A stretch of 64,000 nucleotides of DNA, taken from contig CANQPI010000002.1 in the NCBI GenBank assembly GCA_947625725.1, positions 1-64,000 of the forward strand, given 5' to 3'. This document shows, one piece after another, positions 8,550-18,500 of the stretch; positions within the stretch are counted from its first letter, which is position 1; each line of letters starts with the position of its first letter. This stretch comes from an uncultured Clostridia bacterium (lineage in GTDB: Bacteria > Bacillota > Clostridia > Christensenellales > CAG-314). Both the position numbers and the translations under genes were made by a program. The notes beneath the pieces were generated by a model. That model had not been told where the DNA came from and ran no database searches. It was given only the letters and a program-made list of their open reading frames with translations.

Positions 8550-8567
8550 TGCCCCTAAGGAGCAATC

Positions 8568-11500
8568 ATGAAAAAATTCGTTTACATTCTCACAATTGTA
8601 CTGCTGGTAGCGGTAGCGGCGCTTGCGGCGGCATGCGACCGAAACGTCACGCTTTTGTTCGTTTCGGACGGAGAGCAAATTGCGTCCGTTCAAGCCAAGT
8701 CGGGCGAGGATATTTCCGACCGACTCCCGAGCGAACCTACGCGCGGCGGCTATGTGTTCGAGGGTTGGTATCTCGACCCCGAGTGCAACGGCGAACGGCA
8801 AGTTTTGCCGCAGACAATGCCCGACAGCAACGCCACCTACTACGCCAAGTGGAGTCCCGAGGGACAACAAACCCACACGTTGACGCTGACAACGGGCGAC
8901 GGCGGTACTCTTGCGGCGACAAGTTATCAAATTGCGAGCGGCGCAAATATTTTGCAATTTTTGGCGGACAAGGCTCCCACTCCCCAAACGGGACTTACTT
9001 TTGCGGGTTGGTATGTGGGCAACCGTCTTTTGCCCGACAACGCGACAGCCGACTACGATCTGACGCTCACGGCAAAGTACAACGCTACTTACACGGTTAC
9101 GCTGCACACAATGGATACCGACGGCAGGTACACGCTTACGTCTACGCAAACGGGCACGGCTATCTACGGCGAAAGTTTCAACTGCGGCGACGCTCTGCAA
9201 GTACCGGAGCATTTCAGCCTCAACACGCTTGCCGAGGGCAGCAGACTGAACACTTCTTCGTTGGGAGTGGCGGAGCAATTTGAAGCATATTTGCAAAGAG
9301 AACGCTACTACGTCATTTTCGACGCCAATTTGCCCGCCGACGTCAGTTACACAGGCGGCGAGATGAAGTACTACTATTACGGCACGCAGATCACGGTGCA
9401 AGAGGACTTGATGATTCCCTCTCGTCCGTACAGACTGCTCGGCGTATCCGAGTCGCAAAACGGCAATATCGACGTTTCCGTCGGCGACAGTTTTACGGTA
9501 GAGGGCAACACAACGCTCTACGGCGTTTGGGAAAAAGGCTACGCGGATATGTTCGGCGGCGGCGATCAGTTGTATCCGACTACCGGCAACACGTCCTTAC
9601 TTCGTTTGCGCCGCACCAACATGCAGGACAGGTTTGGGTTCTACGACGAAACTACGGGCGAGTTCTACTTTACCGAGGACGACACTCAAAACGGAACGGT
9701 TGTGCTTAACGGCAGGATCAGCGGCAATTATTTTTACTACTACCGCGACGTTTTGGAAAAGAGTTACCCCGATCTGGACGGCAGCGAGGACACGTTGACC
9801 ATTGCCGCCAACGGCAAAACAATATACGTGCACGCCGGCGAGCGTATCGAGGGCGACTATACCGTTGACGTAGACTCGGGTTACTTCCGTTTTGTCCCCG
9901 ACGACGGTTCGTCGGAGAATACGTTCCTGTTCAATCTGTTCGAAAGCACTGCGGACGGTTCGGTAGTATATCGCCGTCAGCATCTCGAAGAAGCGGGACT
10001 TTATGCTTCTTCCGACGGTTGCGTGATCGAACTTGACGGTTTGGGCGGGCTTACTTACCGCTACAACAATTCCAACTACGTGTATCAAGTGGGCAATTCT
10101 CCCGTTTTGGAGGCGTACGGCTACTACGAGTGGCAGGAGGAAAACAACTTTTTCTTGGGATACGTTCGCGACGCGGTGAGCATTTTGTTCGAGTTGGTAT
10201 TCACTATCGACAGGCAAACGCCCGTAACTTCGGTAGAGGGTTACAACTTCGATCACTACGACGGCAGGATAGAACGTGACGACGGCAACCGCGGTACTTT
10301 TACCGACAAGTTCGAAAGCACCGACAACCAATTGTATCTGGACGGTTTCGGCAGCGGCGTGTTCGGCGACGTAGAGGGCGAGTACCAAATCATCAATTGG
10401 CTGTACGTGTATTTGGACGAAGAAACGGAAGCGGACGTGACCGCTGAGTACATGCTCGTGCGCTTTATGGGCGAGGACGGTACTATTTACTACTTCCGTC
10501 TGGACACCGAGTACGGCGATTTCGAGGTGGACCGCATAATCGCGCAAGCCGACGTCAAGCAGGAACTTTCCGACCAATTCGGCAAACACGAGTTCGACAA
10601 CGTGTACGTGTACGGCACTTGGTACACGGGGTTTGTGTACGTGTTCGAGAACGGCGGTGCGGAGATGTGGACTGCCTATGCGCAAGTTTCCACGGGCGAA
10701 TACGCCTTTGTCCTTTACACCGAGTTCGTCAGCACGGTAACGCCGCAACAGGACGATACTTTCCTGTTCGGCACACAGGAGAACGGCATACCCGCCGAAG
10801 GGTCGTTCACGTTCGAGTTGGATAGTCAAGGCAAACTTACGCAGGTATTCCCTGAGGAGCAGGACGTTGTCGAGGTTATGGAGGGTCTGATCCTCAACCG
10901 CACGACGGGGCAGGCGTTTTACACGCCCGACGGCGACGAACAGAACAGGACGGAAGTGTACTATCTCTACACTTTGGGCTACGTCGATTACTACATTTTC
11001 CTGATAGACGACGAATACCGCAACTTTGTACATTACGTTGACGACGACGGAACGGAACACTTTGACGAAGTCGTTCGCGAGGACGTTCTTACAATGTACT
11101 ACGAGGCGATCGACGGCTACACGGCGCGCTTGCTGTTTGCTAACGACACCGTTTATTTGGGAGTTTTGGTAGGCAACAACATGTACCGCTACATCGGGCA
11201 GGGAACTTGCACCGAAGTGGCAGGCAAAGAGGGACAGTTCGACTTTGTGCTGAACGATTGGCTGTCGAGCGAGTACCCCGCAAGCGATTTGGGCAGTTTG
11301 ACGCAGTTCCGCTACATTGTAGTTGCCGAGCAAACGTCCCAAGGCGTTTCGTCGTACTTTATCCAACAGGAAGATTCTGCCTACACCTATTCGAATTTCA
11401 CCTCCGACGGCTACGGTAACTATACGTTTACCGACGACGCGGGCAAAACCATTGTCGGCGAGTTGGGCGAAGTTCTTTCGGACGAAAACGGCACTCCGTT

Positions 11501-13943
11501 GCTCATTTACCTTATCGTTTCGGACAAAGAATATATTTTCACGGTAGAGGGCGATCGGGTCGTGAACGTCACAAACACCGACGCGGGATATTGGTACGAG
11601 ATGAACGACAATCAACGTATCAGTCTGTACGCATACTTTGTGTTTGACGGTCGCGGCAACGCTTACTACTACCTTATCGACACGTTGACCTACGTAACGC
11701 GCCAAACGGTTGGTACTTACAGGCGCACCGACAGGTGGACGTCCGATTTCCGCGAATACGAGGTGCAAACGGAAGACGGCGGTTCTTTCTACAACAGCAC
11801 AACGGAGATAACGCACGTGTTGCTTGGCAGTTTCACCGTATCCGACGGTACGCAGTTGATGGAATTGCCGCTGTATCAACGCCTTATACCGCACAGAGTG
11901 GGCGACTACGACGTGCAGGGCGGCGGACATATCACGAGCGCGGGCTATACTGCCGAGTTGGCAACTTATCGCGCGGCGGACGGCACTTTGTATCGCGGCA
12001 ATATGTACCTCGGCAAAGTCGCCACCGGCGGCACTACGGGTCCGTCCTTTATCAACGGCGCGGATGGCGCAACGACAGTACACTTCTGGGTGGTCGAAGG
12101 GAACGCTCTCGGTTCTACTCACTTCTATTTCGAGTTGGTGGGCAACAGACTGATACCGCACACGCTTACTTTCGGCGATTACGCCTACTTCGACGGCGAC
12201 GTTACGCACACCGACACATACATTCGTTTGGGCGGTGGCGGTAGCGCGGCGATCTACAACGGAATTGTCCGTGTGGAAAGCGGCAGTTACACTCGCGTTG
12301 AGGAATTGGACGCATATCGCTACACATCCTCCACGCAGTCGTTTGTGTTCCGTTTGGGCTACGATTCTTCAAGCGGCGACGACGTTTATGTTTACTACAA
12401 GTATGCCGAACAGGAAGACAACCTGTATCTCAGCACGACCGATTGGTCTAGTTTGGATATTGACGGTTTCGGCAGCGGCACTTACGTGGACAACTACGGC
12501 AGAGTGTACAACGGCTATGTGGTAATGTTCGACGAGGCAAAGGGCTACGGCTATTTCGGAGCGTCGGGACTGTCGCGCGTGTTTGTGATCGACAACGACG
12601 CGCACACGTTCTACATGGTGGATCACAGCGCGCACGCCGCGGCATATTATTCCGACGATTTCAGCGCGTTTGTGTTGGATGACGCAATGCTGACCATTGG
12701 CGGCAAACAGTACTACTACCTGACGGACGGCGCAACGATCACCGCATATCCCGTCGGCGGCGGCGAAACTCTCACCTTGCCGTTGCCCACAGGCGCAAGT
12801 TACAACTATCTTGACAAGACGTACTACCGTTGGGACGGCGAGGCTATTTCCTTTACCGACAACGAATTCGGCGTCGAACTTACGTTGATATTTACTCCCA
12901 ACGGAGCGACGTTCAGCGCGGCGGCAAGTTTAAACGGCAACCGCACCGACTACACGATCAACGTCGGCTACGGCGCAAACGGCATTGCCGTCACGTTGAC
13001 TTACTACACGGGTCAGATGGATACCCTGTCCGAAACGTATGCGGTAACGCTGCATTACGACGGTTCGCAACGCAACACATTCACCGTGACTCCGGGCGGA
13101 CTCAACGCCACATTCACGGACAGCGAACACGACGACAGCAGTATCAAAATCGACGGCAGACGCGTTGGTCACGTTGTCGTAGGCACCAAGCAGGTGGAGT
13201 ACAACCTCAAATATATCACCGACACCCAAAACAATCCGCTTGTCGTAACGGGCTCTTTCGACGATATGGAACAAAGTATCGACGGATACACAATGAACTA
13301 CGGCTACATCTATATCGCTCGCGTAACGGCGCAGGACGGTATCCGCTACACATTGATGTTCTATCTCGATTCGGCAAAAGGCAAAGTGATCTTGCAAGCG
13401 GTAACGGTGGACAAGACGTTCGAGGTTGCGGACGCGGGCAGCGTTACGATCGCGCAACTGTGGTACGATGCGGGTATGTACAACAATTACGTTCGCTACG
13501 ACATTGTCAGCATTTCTCTGCCCGAGGACGGAGTTACGACCACGACATATCAATCGGCTATCGAGGGCGGTAGCAAAGCGGCGCTTGTACGTCAAGTGCT
13601 TAACACAACGTCAGGCGCGTACACTTACGAGGCGTATGTGTTCAACGTCAGTTACGGAAGTGACAAATTTGTGAGCGACTTGTCCGTCGAGGGCAAGTAC
13701 CTGTACGGAGAGGCTAGTCAAAACGGCGAAACATTCTACATGGTGCGTTTCCTCTACACCAACGAAAACGGCAGGTTCACCGTGCGCTACGTGCTTACCT
13801 TCACCGTCGGCACATCATTGCAACGCGACGCTGTGTTTGAGTCAAACGGCGACAACGCCTACACGGTGACGGCGGGCGGCAAACAGTACCGTATCGTGAT
13901 ACGCACCTACGGCAGTTCGTTTGCGTTGATAGTAACGGCGTGA
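8568..13943 (+). CDS. Giant InlB-repeat lipoprotein (1791 aa)
   Basis: ATG 8568 follows AAGGAG. The signal peptide ends LAAAC (Cys23). InlB-type repeats occur at about 26-98 (FEGWYLDPEC), 105-175 (FAGWYVGN) and about 245-325. The remainder is very rich in Tyr, Gly, Asp and Thr and contains recurring units with an L-D-G-F/Y-G-x-G motif followed by a G-x-Y strand (for example LDGFGSGVF, SDGYGNYTF, IDGFGSGTY), interpreted as beta-solenoid or lipocalin-like modules. It is a paralogue of the 1993-aa lipoprotein at 37815; both carry an F-G-G-x-D motif after the InlB section. Third gene of the operon, followed by a terminator. Secreted and anchored; ligand unknown. Confidence 0.85.
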   Translation: MKKFVYILTIVLLVAVAALAAACDRNVTLLFVSDGEQIASVQAKSGEDISDRLPSEPTRGGYVFEGWYLDPECNGERQVLPQTMPDSNATYYAKWSPEGQQTHTLTLTTGDGGTLAATSYQIASGANILQFLADKAPTPQTGLTFAGWYVGNRLLPDNATADYDLTLTAKYNATYTVTLHTMDTDGRYTLTSTQTGTAIYGESFNCGDALQVPEHFSLNTLAEGSRLNTSSLGVAEQFEAYLQRERYYVIFDANLPADVSYTGGEMKYYYYGTQITVQEDLMIPSRPYRLLGVSESQNGNIDVSVGDSFTVEGNTTLYGVWEKGYADMFGGGDQLYPTTGNTSLLRLRRTNMQDRFGFYDETTGEFYFTEDDTQNGTVVLNGRISGNYFYYYRDVLEKSYPDLDGSEDTLTIAANGKTIYVHAGERIEGDYTVDVDSGYFRFVPDDGSSENTFLFNLFESTADGSVVYRRQHLEEAGLYASSDGCVIELDGLGGLTYRYNNSNYVYQVGNSPVLEAYGYYEWQEENNFFLGYVRDAVSILFELVFTIDRQTPVTSVEGYNFDHYDGRIERDDGNRGTFTDKFESTDNQLYLDGFGSGVFGDVEGEYQIINWLYVYLDEETEADVTAEYMLVRFMGEDGTIYYFRLDTEYGDFEVDRIIAQADVKQELSDQFGKHEFDNVYVYGTWYTGFVYVFENGGAEMWTAYAQVSTGEYAFVLYTEFVSTVTPQQDDTFLFGTQENGIPAEGSFTFELDSQGKLTQVFPEEQDVVEVMEGLILNRTTGQAFYTPDGDEQNRTEVYYLYTLGYVDYYIFLIDDEYRNFVHYVDDDGTEHFDEVVREDVLTMYYEAIDGYTARLLFANDTVYLGVLVGNNMYRYIGQGTCTEVAGKEGQFDFVLNDWLSSEYPASDLGSLTQFRYIVVAEQTSQGVSSYFIQQEDSAYTYSNFTSDGYGNYTFTDDAGKTIVGELGEVLSDENGTPLLIYLIVSDKEYIFTVEGDRVVNVTNTDAGYWYEMNDNQRISLYAYFVFDGRGNAYYYLIDTLTYVTRQTVGTYRRTDRWTSDFREYEVQTEDGGSFYNSTTEITHVLLGSFTVSDGTQLMELPLYQRLIPHRVGDYDVQGGGHITSAGYTAELATYRAADGTLYRGNMYLGKVATGGTTGPSFINGADGATTVHFWVVEGNALGSTHFYFELVGNRLIPHTLTFGDYAYFDGDVTHTDTYIRLGGGGSAAIYNGIVRVESGSYTRVEELDAYRYTSSTQSFVFRLGYDSSSGDDVYVYYKYAEQEDNLYLSTTDWSSLDIDGFGSGTYVDNYGRVYNGYVVMFDEAKGYGYFGASGLSRVFVIDNDAHTFYMVDHSAHAAAYYSDDFSAFVLDDAMLTIGGKQYYYLTDGATITAYPVGGGETLTLPLPTGASYNYLDKTYYRWDGEAISFTDNEFGVELTLIFTPNGATFSAAASLNGNRTDYTINVGYGANGIAVTLTYYTGQMDTLSETYAVTLHYDGSQRNTFTVTPGGLNATFTDSEHDDSSIKIDGRRVGHVVVGTKQVEYNLKYITDTQNNPLVVTGSFDDMEQSIDGYTMNYGYIYIARVTAQDGIRYTLMFYLDSAKGKVILQAVTVDKTFEVADAGSVTIAQLWYDAGMYNNYVRYDIVSISLPEDGVTTTTYQSAIEGGSKAALVRQVLNTTSGAYTYEAYVFNVSYGSDKFVSDLSVEGKYLYGEASQNGETFYMVRFLYTNENGRFTVRYVLTFTVGTSLQRDAVFESNGDNAYTVTAGGKQYRIVIRTYGSSFALIVTA

Positions 13944-13982
13944 CGAAAAAAACTTTGTTTTTGACGCAAGGCAAACCCGCGC

Positions 13983-14014
13983 AAACTCCCGAGCATTTTC
14001 GCTTGGGAGTTTTT
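13983..14014 (+). terminator. Rho-independent terminator of the lipoprotein operon
   Basis: AAACTCCC (13983-13990) pairs with GGGAGTTT (14005-14012), extended inward by a GC pairing, and ends in a T run. It lies 40 bp after the stop of the 1791-aa gene. Confidence 0.85.
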
Positions 14015-14040
14015 GCTTGGAAAAATTTTTCGCAAGAAAG

Positions 14041-14069
14041 TTGACAGCACGATTTCGACAACATATAAT
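14041..14069 (+). promoter_or_regulatory. Consensus sigma-A promoter
   Basis: TTGACA (14041-14046) and TATAAT (14064-14069) are separated by exactly 17 bp. The start point near 14076 leaves a leader of about 30 bases to ATG 14105. Confidence 0.9.
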
Positions 14070-14104
14070 GTTGCTGTATCACAAACAGAACAAAGGAGTA
14101 AATT

Positions 14105-15055
14105 ATGAAAAAGTTTTCTGCGATTGCTTTGTCGTTATTGATGTTGGTAACTGCATTGGCTTTGTTTGCAGGTTGCAGTAATCACGGTCTGGCAAAGAAA
14201 GGCGACGGCGAAGATTACAAGTTTTCTACGATAAGCGATCTCACCTCGTTGGGCGACTACGAATACGACGGCGACCAAGCAAGTTTTTGGGACTATTACA
14301 GCGTGGAGTATGATCTCAAAGTCCCCGCGGTGGAAGTGCATTACAACGTTCTTAACGGCCGTGCGCGGGTTACAAGTTTGGACAAGGTTCAAGCGGCAAG
14401 AGTCAAGGGTTTCATGGCGCACAGCGCGGGTATTTATTACGTTCGCGAAAGCGCGTTGGGAGTTACCGTTGAATTGTTGTACGACACGGTGTACAACACG
14501 ATCGCGTACAAAGTGAGCGGTTTGCTTGCCAAGTTGGGAGCGGCTGTTGCCGAGGACGAAACGCAGTTCGAACAATGGGTTTGTTTCAACGGCAATGAAG
14601 TCGATTCCTTTGTCGTGGAAGAAGCGTTGATCACGCTCAACCATTTTTACGACAAAAAGTTGTTTGACGCGCTCGACGGCGAGGAAGATATATTTGACAA
14701 CCGCAAAAACGTCTACACCTGCGACAACGTGCAGGCTATCGCCGACATGATGGACTTTTGGTTCGATATCAGCGACTCGCTCATCTTGAACGCTCGCAGA
14801 GCAAATTACAACGTTTTGGCGGTAGATCCGGGCGACGCGGGCGTTTACACGATTGACAGCGGCAGCGTCAAGATCGACCTGTCCAAGGGAACTTCTCCCA
14901 AAGTGGAGTTGTCGCTTACGGCGACCTATCCTGCCGTCGGCACGACGATAGAGTGCGGCGGAACGCTCAAATACAGCAACGTTGACAACACCGCGTTGGA
15001 AATCCCCCAAGAAGTAGCGGCGGAGTGGAGCAATTACTCCGATCGTCAATTTTGA
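14105..15055 (+). CDS. Predicted lipoprotein of unknown family (316 aa)
   Basis: ATG 14105 follows AAAGGAG. The signal peptide has the lipobox FAGC (Cys24). The mature part has no InlB repeat and no cysteine-rich or catalytic motif that I recognise. It contains mixed alpha and beta stretches and a C-terminal beta-rich segment (KIDLSKGTSPKVELSLTAT). It has its own consensus promoter and its own terminator, so it is a single-gene transcription unit between the giant lipoprotein operon and rpoB. Function unknown. Confidence 0.8.
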   Translation: MKKFSAIALSLLMLVTALALFAGCSNHGLAKKGDGEDYKFSTISDLTSLGDYEYDGDQASFWDYYSVEYDLKVPAVEVHYNVLNGRARVTSLDKVQAARVKGFMAHSAGIYYVRESALGVTVELLYDTVYNTIAYKVSGLLAKLGAAVAEDETQFEQWVCFNGNEVDSFVVEEALITLNHFYDKKLFDALDGEEDIFDNRKNVYTCDNVQAIADMMDFWFDISDSLILNARRANYNVLAVDPGDAGVYTIDSGSVKIDLSKGTSPKVELSLTATYPAVGTTIECGGTLKYSNVDNTALEIPQEVAAEWSNYSDRQF

Positions 15056-15083
15056 CGACTTGACGTAAAAATTTCAATTTGCG

Positions 15084-15120
15084 AACAATGCGACGCGCAA
15101 CGGCGTCGCATTGTTTTTTT
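15084..15120 (+). terminator. Strong rho-independent terminator
   Basis: AACAATGCGACGC (15084-15096) pairs perfectly with GCGTCGCATTGTT (15103-15115), a 13-bp stem with a 6-base loop ending in a T run. Confidence 0.95.
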
Positions 15121-15391
15121 ACCTTTTTGCACCCCATAGTGCGTTTTTTCCTTTTGCAACAAACAAATTCGAGATTAGGGCAATATTTGGTTTTTTGCGA
15201 AAAAAAAAGATTATAACCTGCCGATTGCAAAATGCTGCCGAGTTCGCCTTTGAGCGAGGTTGCCGCCCTTGCGGCGTTGGCGGGGTAGTGCGGTTTGCTT
15301 AGAAACAACAAGATGCGACTCCAAACGAACCGCATCCAAAAATGAAAAAATATTTTTGTATTTATTTTTTACTACTATCTCTCACATAGTT
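15121..15391. other. Intergenic stretch before the rpoB promoter
   Basis: I see no gene and no tRNA. rplJ and rplL, which normally precede rpoB in Firmicutes, are absent here. The stretch has A-rich and T-rich runs and a short GC-rich segment (about 15240-15300) without convincing structure. Confidence 0.5.
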
Positions 15392-15420
15392 TTGACTGTT
15401 GACCGCAAAGGTGCTAATAT
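15392..15420 (+). promoter_or_regulatory. Promoter of rpoB-rpoC
   Basis: TTGACT (15392-15397), a 17-bp spacer and TAATAT (15415-15420), with TG in the extended -10 position. The leader to the rpoB start would be about 150 bases. Confidence 0.7.
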
Positions 15421-15578
15421 ATAGGTTGTGTATATGCGCCCCTAGGGGGAATTTTGCGCTTTTTTGCGGAAATTTTGCCTAAATACAGTCGATTTGTGTA
15501 TTCACAATACCATATCGCGGGCGGCTTTGCAACAATTTTTGTCAAATTTTTTGAAAAATTTTTTTGAGGAGTTGTGTA

Positions 15579-18500
15579 ATGCAGCAAGACATCAAGATCG
15601 TAAAGTACGGAAATCACGAAAGAAAGTCGTTTTCCAAGACAAAGGAAGTACTGCCTTTGCCCAACCTGATCGAAGTGCAAAAGTCAAGTTACAAAATGTT
15701 TATCGATCAAGGCATCAGAGAAGTATTCGAGGACTTTTCGCCTATCGAGGACTTTGCGGGACACTTTCGGTTGGAATTTTTGGATCATCGCATCGATTCC
15801 AAACCCAAGTATTCCGAAGCCGAGTGCCGTCTGCGCGACGCCACCTATGCCGCGCCGTTGCGCCTCAACGTGCGTTTGATCAACAAGGGAACGGGCGAGT
15901 TTGTGGATCAGGAAGTGTTTATGGGCGATTTTCCGCTCATGACCAACACGGGCAGTTTCATCATCAACGGTGCGGAGCGCGTAATCGTTTCGCAATTGGT
16001 GCGTTCGCCAGGCGTGTACTGCGAAATTTTGCAGGACAAAAACGGCAAACCCGTCTACAACACGACGGCAATGCCGAGTCGCGGCGCTTGGTTGGAAATC
16101 GAGCATGACAGCAACGCCAACGTGCTGTACGTACACATCGACCGCAACCGCAAGTTGCCGATAACGGTACTGCTTCGCGGTATCCTTCACAACGGCGTCA
16201 ACAAGAACGGCGGCAGCGGCAACTACATAGCCAAGTTGTTGGAGTACGACCCCGTTATCGCGTTGACGTTTGTCAAGGACGACACCGCGACCGATCAGGA
16301 ATCGCTTGTCGAAATTTACCGTCGTTTGCGCCCGGGCGAGATTCCCACGGACGAATCCGTCCAAAAGACGTTGAACGATCTGCTGTTTGACTCGCACCGT
16401 TACGATTTGGCGCGCGTCGGACGTTACAAATTTAACAAAAAGTTGTCCCTTGCCACTCGTATTGTCGGTTTGACTTTGGGCAAGGACGTGAACGTAGATT
16501 TGTTGACTTTTGCCAAATATACGTGCCTGACGGAGGAACAAGCCCGTCAGATCGCGCAAAGCGGAGTTGTCAAGAGCGTCAAGTTGCTTACCGACAGCGG
16601 CAAAACGGTAGAGGTCGAAGTTTCGGACGACAAAGCGTTTTACTCCCAAGCGGTGGGCGGCTACATTGACGCCGACGTCACTATTCCTTTCAAACGCACG
16701 ATCAAAGCGGGAACAAAACTCAGCGCAACCGACGCTTTCGACATTCAACAAAGCGGTGTAAACGAAGTTTTTGCCGATACGCAAACTTACACGCAAATTT
16801 ACGACGGCTCCCAAGCGGGTTCCGTTCACGATTACGAGGACGTGCTGTCCAAACATTTGGGTTGCGTCGTGCTTGCCGAAAACGGCGTTTTGGACGTACT
16901 CGGCGAACAGATCGACGTCAGCGGTCGCGTTTTGGCGGAGTTGCCCAAAACCACATACGACGAGAAGAAAGGCGACGTTCTCGTTTCGGAAGCGGCGGAG
17001 ATCGCCTATCAAAACGGCTACAACTTGTACAAATTCAACGTTGCGGGAGTTATCGTGTTGGCGCACGAGTGCCCGCTCGTCAAGGTTATCGGCAACCGCA
17101 CGGTAGACGCGCGTACGTTTGCAATGGCGCAAGACGTTCGTTTTGCGGATATCGACTACAAGGCTCTCGGCTTGTACGAGGCGGCGGATAGCGCCGTTCT
17201 TCGCGAGATACTTTCCGCCGAACGTTCCGTCGAGGACACAGCCGCGCTCATTCGCGAGCGTCGCGACGAATTGATCAGCAAGCACATCACCCATGCCGAC
17301 ATAATCGCCACCGTCAACTACAACCTCGGTTTGAAGTACGGTATCGGCGTTGCGGACGACATCGACCACTTGGGCAACCGTCGCGTGCGCAGCATAGGCG
17401 AATTGTTGCAAAATCAATTCCGTATCGGCATCTCCCGTTTGGAGAGAGTCATTCGCGAGCGCATGGCAATTCAAGAACCGGGCAAAGCCACTCCGCAAAC
17501 GTTGATAAACGTTCGTCCCGTCAGCAGCGCAATCAAAGAGTTCTTCGGATCTTCGCAGTTGTCGCAGTTTATGGATCAATCCAACCCCATTGCCGAACTT
17601 ACGCACAAGCGCAAGTTGTCCGCATTGGGTCCCGGCGGACTAAACAGAGATCGCGCCACATTCGAAGTGCGCGACGTTCACTACACTCACTACGGAAGAA
17701 TGTGCCCGATCGAAACTCCCGAAGGTCAAAATATCGGTTTGATCACCTCTTTGGCGGGCTATGCGCGTATCAACGAGTACGGTTTTATCGAAGCGCCCTA
17801 CCGCAGAGTGGACAAAATTCACAAAACAGTCACCGATACCGTAGAATATCTGTCGGCGGATGAGGAAGACAAATATATTATCGGACAAGCCAACGAGCCT
17901 TTGGACGAAAACGGCTATTTCGAGCGCGAACGTATCACATGCCGCCGCCGCGAGGAGATTTTGGAATTCCCGCGCGAAAGAGTGGACTATATCGACGTCA
18001 GCCCGAGGCAACTTATTTCCGTCGCGACCAGCCTCATTCCTTTCTTGGAGAACGACGACACCAACCGCGCTTTGATGGGCAGTAACATGCAACGTCAGGC
18101 AGTACCCCTCATCAGCCCCGAGGCACCCATTGTGGCGACGGGTATCGAGGCGCGTATCGCTTACGACAGCGGCGTCATGATCATTGCCGAGGAAGCGGGC
18201 ACGGTGTTGCGCGCCGCGGACAGCAAAATAATCGTTCAAAGCGACAACGGCACTTTGCAAGAGTACACTCTCAAAAAGTTTGTCCGTTCCAACCAAGGTA
18301 CGTGCATAAACCAAAAGATAATCGTCAAAGTGGGCGACCGCGTCGAAAAGGGACAAGTCCTTGCCGACGGTCCCAGCACCGACGGTGGCGAACTTGCTCT
18401 CGGTCGCAACATGATGATAGGCTTCATGACTTGGGAAGGCTACAACTACGAGGACGCGGTACTGCTCAGCGAAAAGTTGGTCAAGGAAGACACCTTTACG

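Noticed and set aside
15435..15466. Attenuator in the rpoB leader
   Set aside because: CCCCTAGGGG with flanking GCGC and a T run gives a suggestive structure, but the stem is poor (no proper loop or mismatched arms), so I do not call it.
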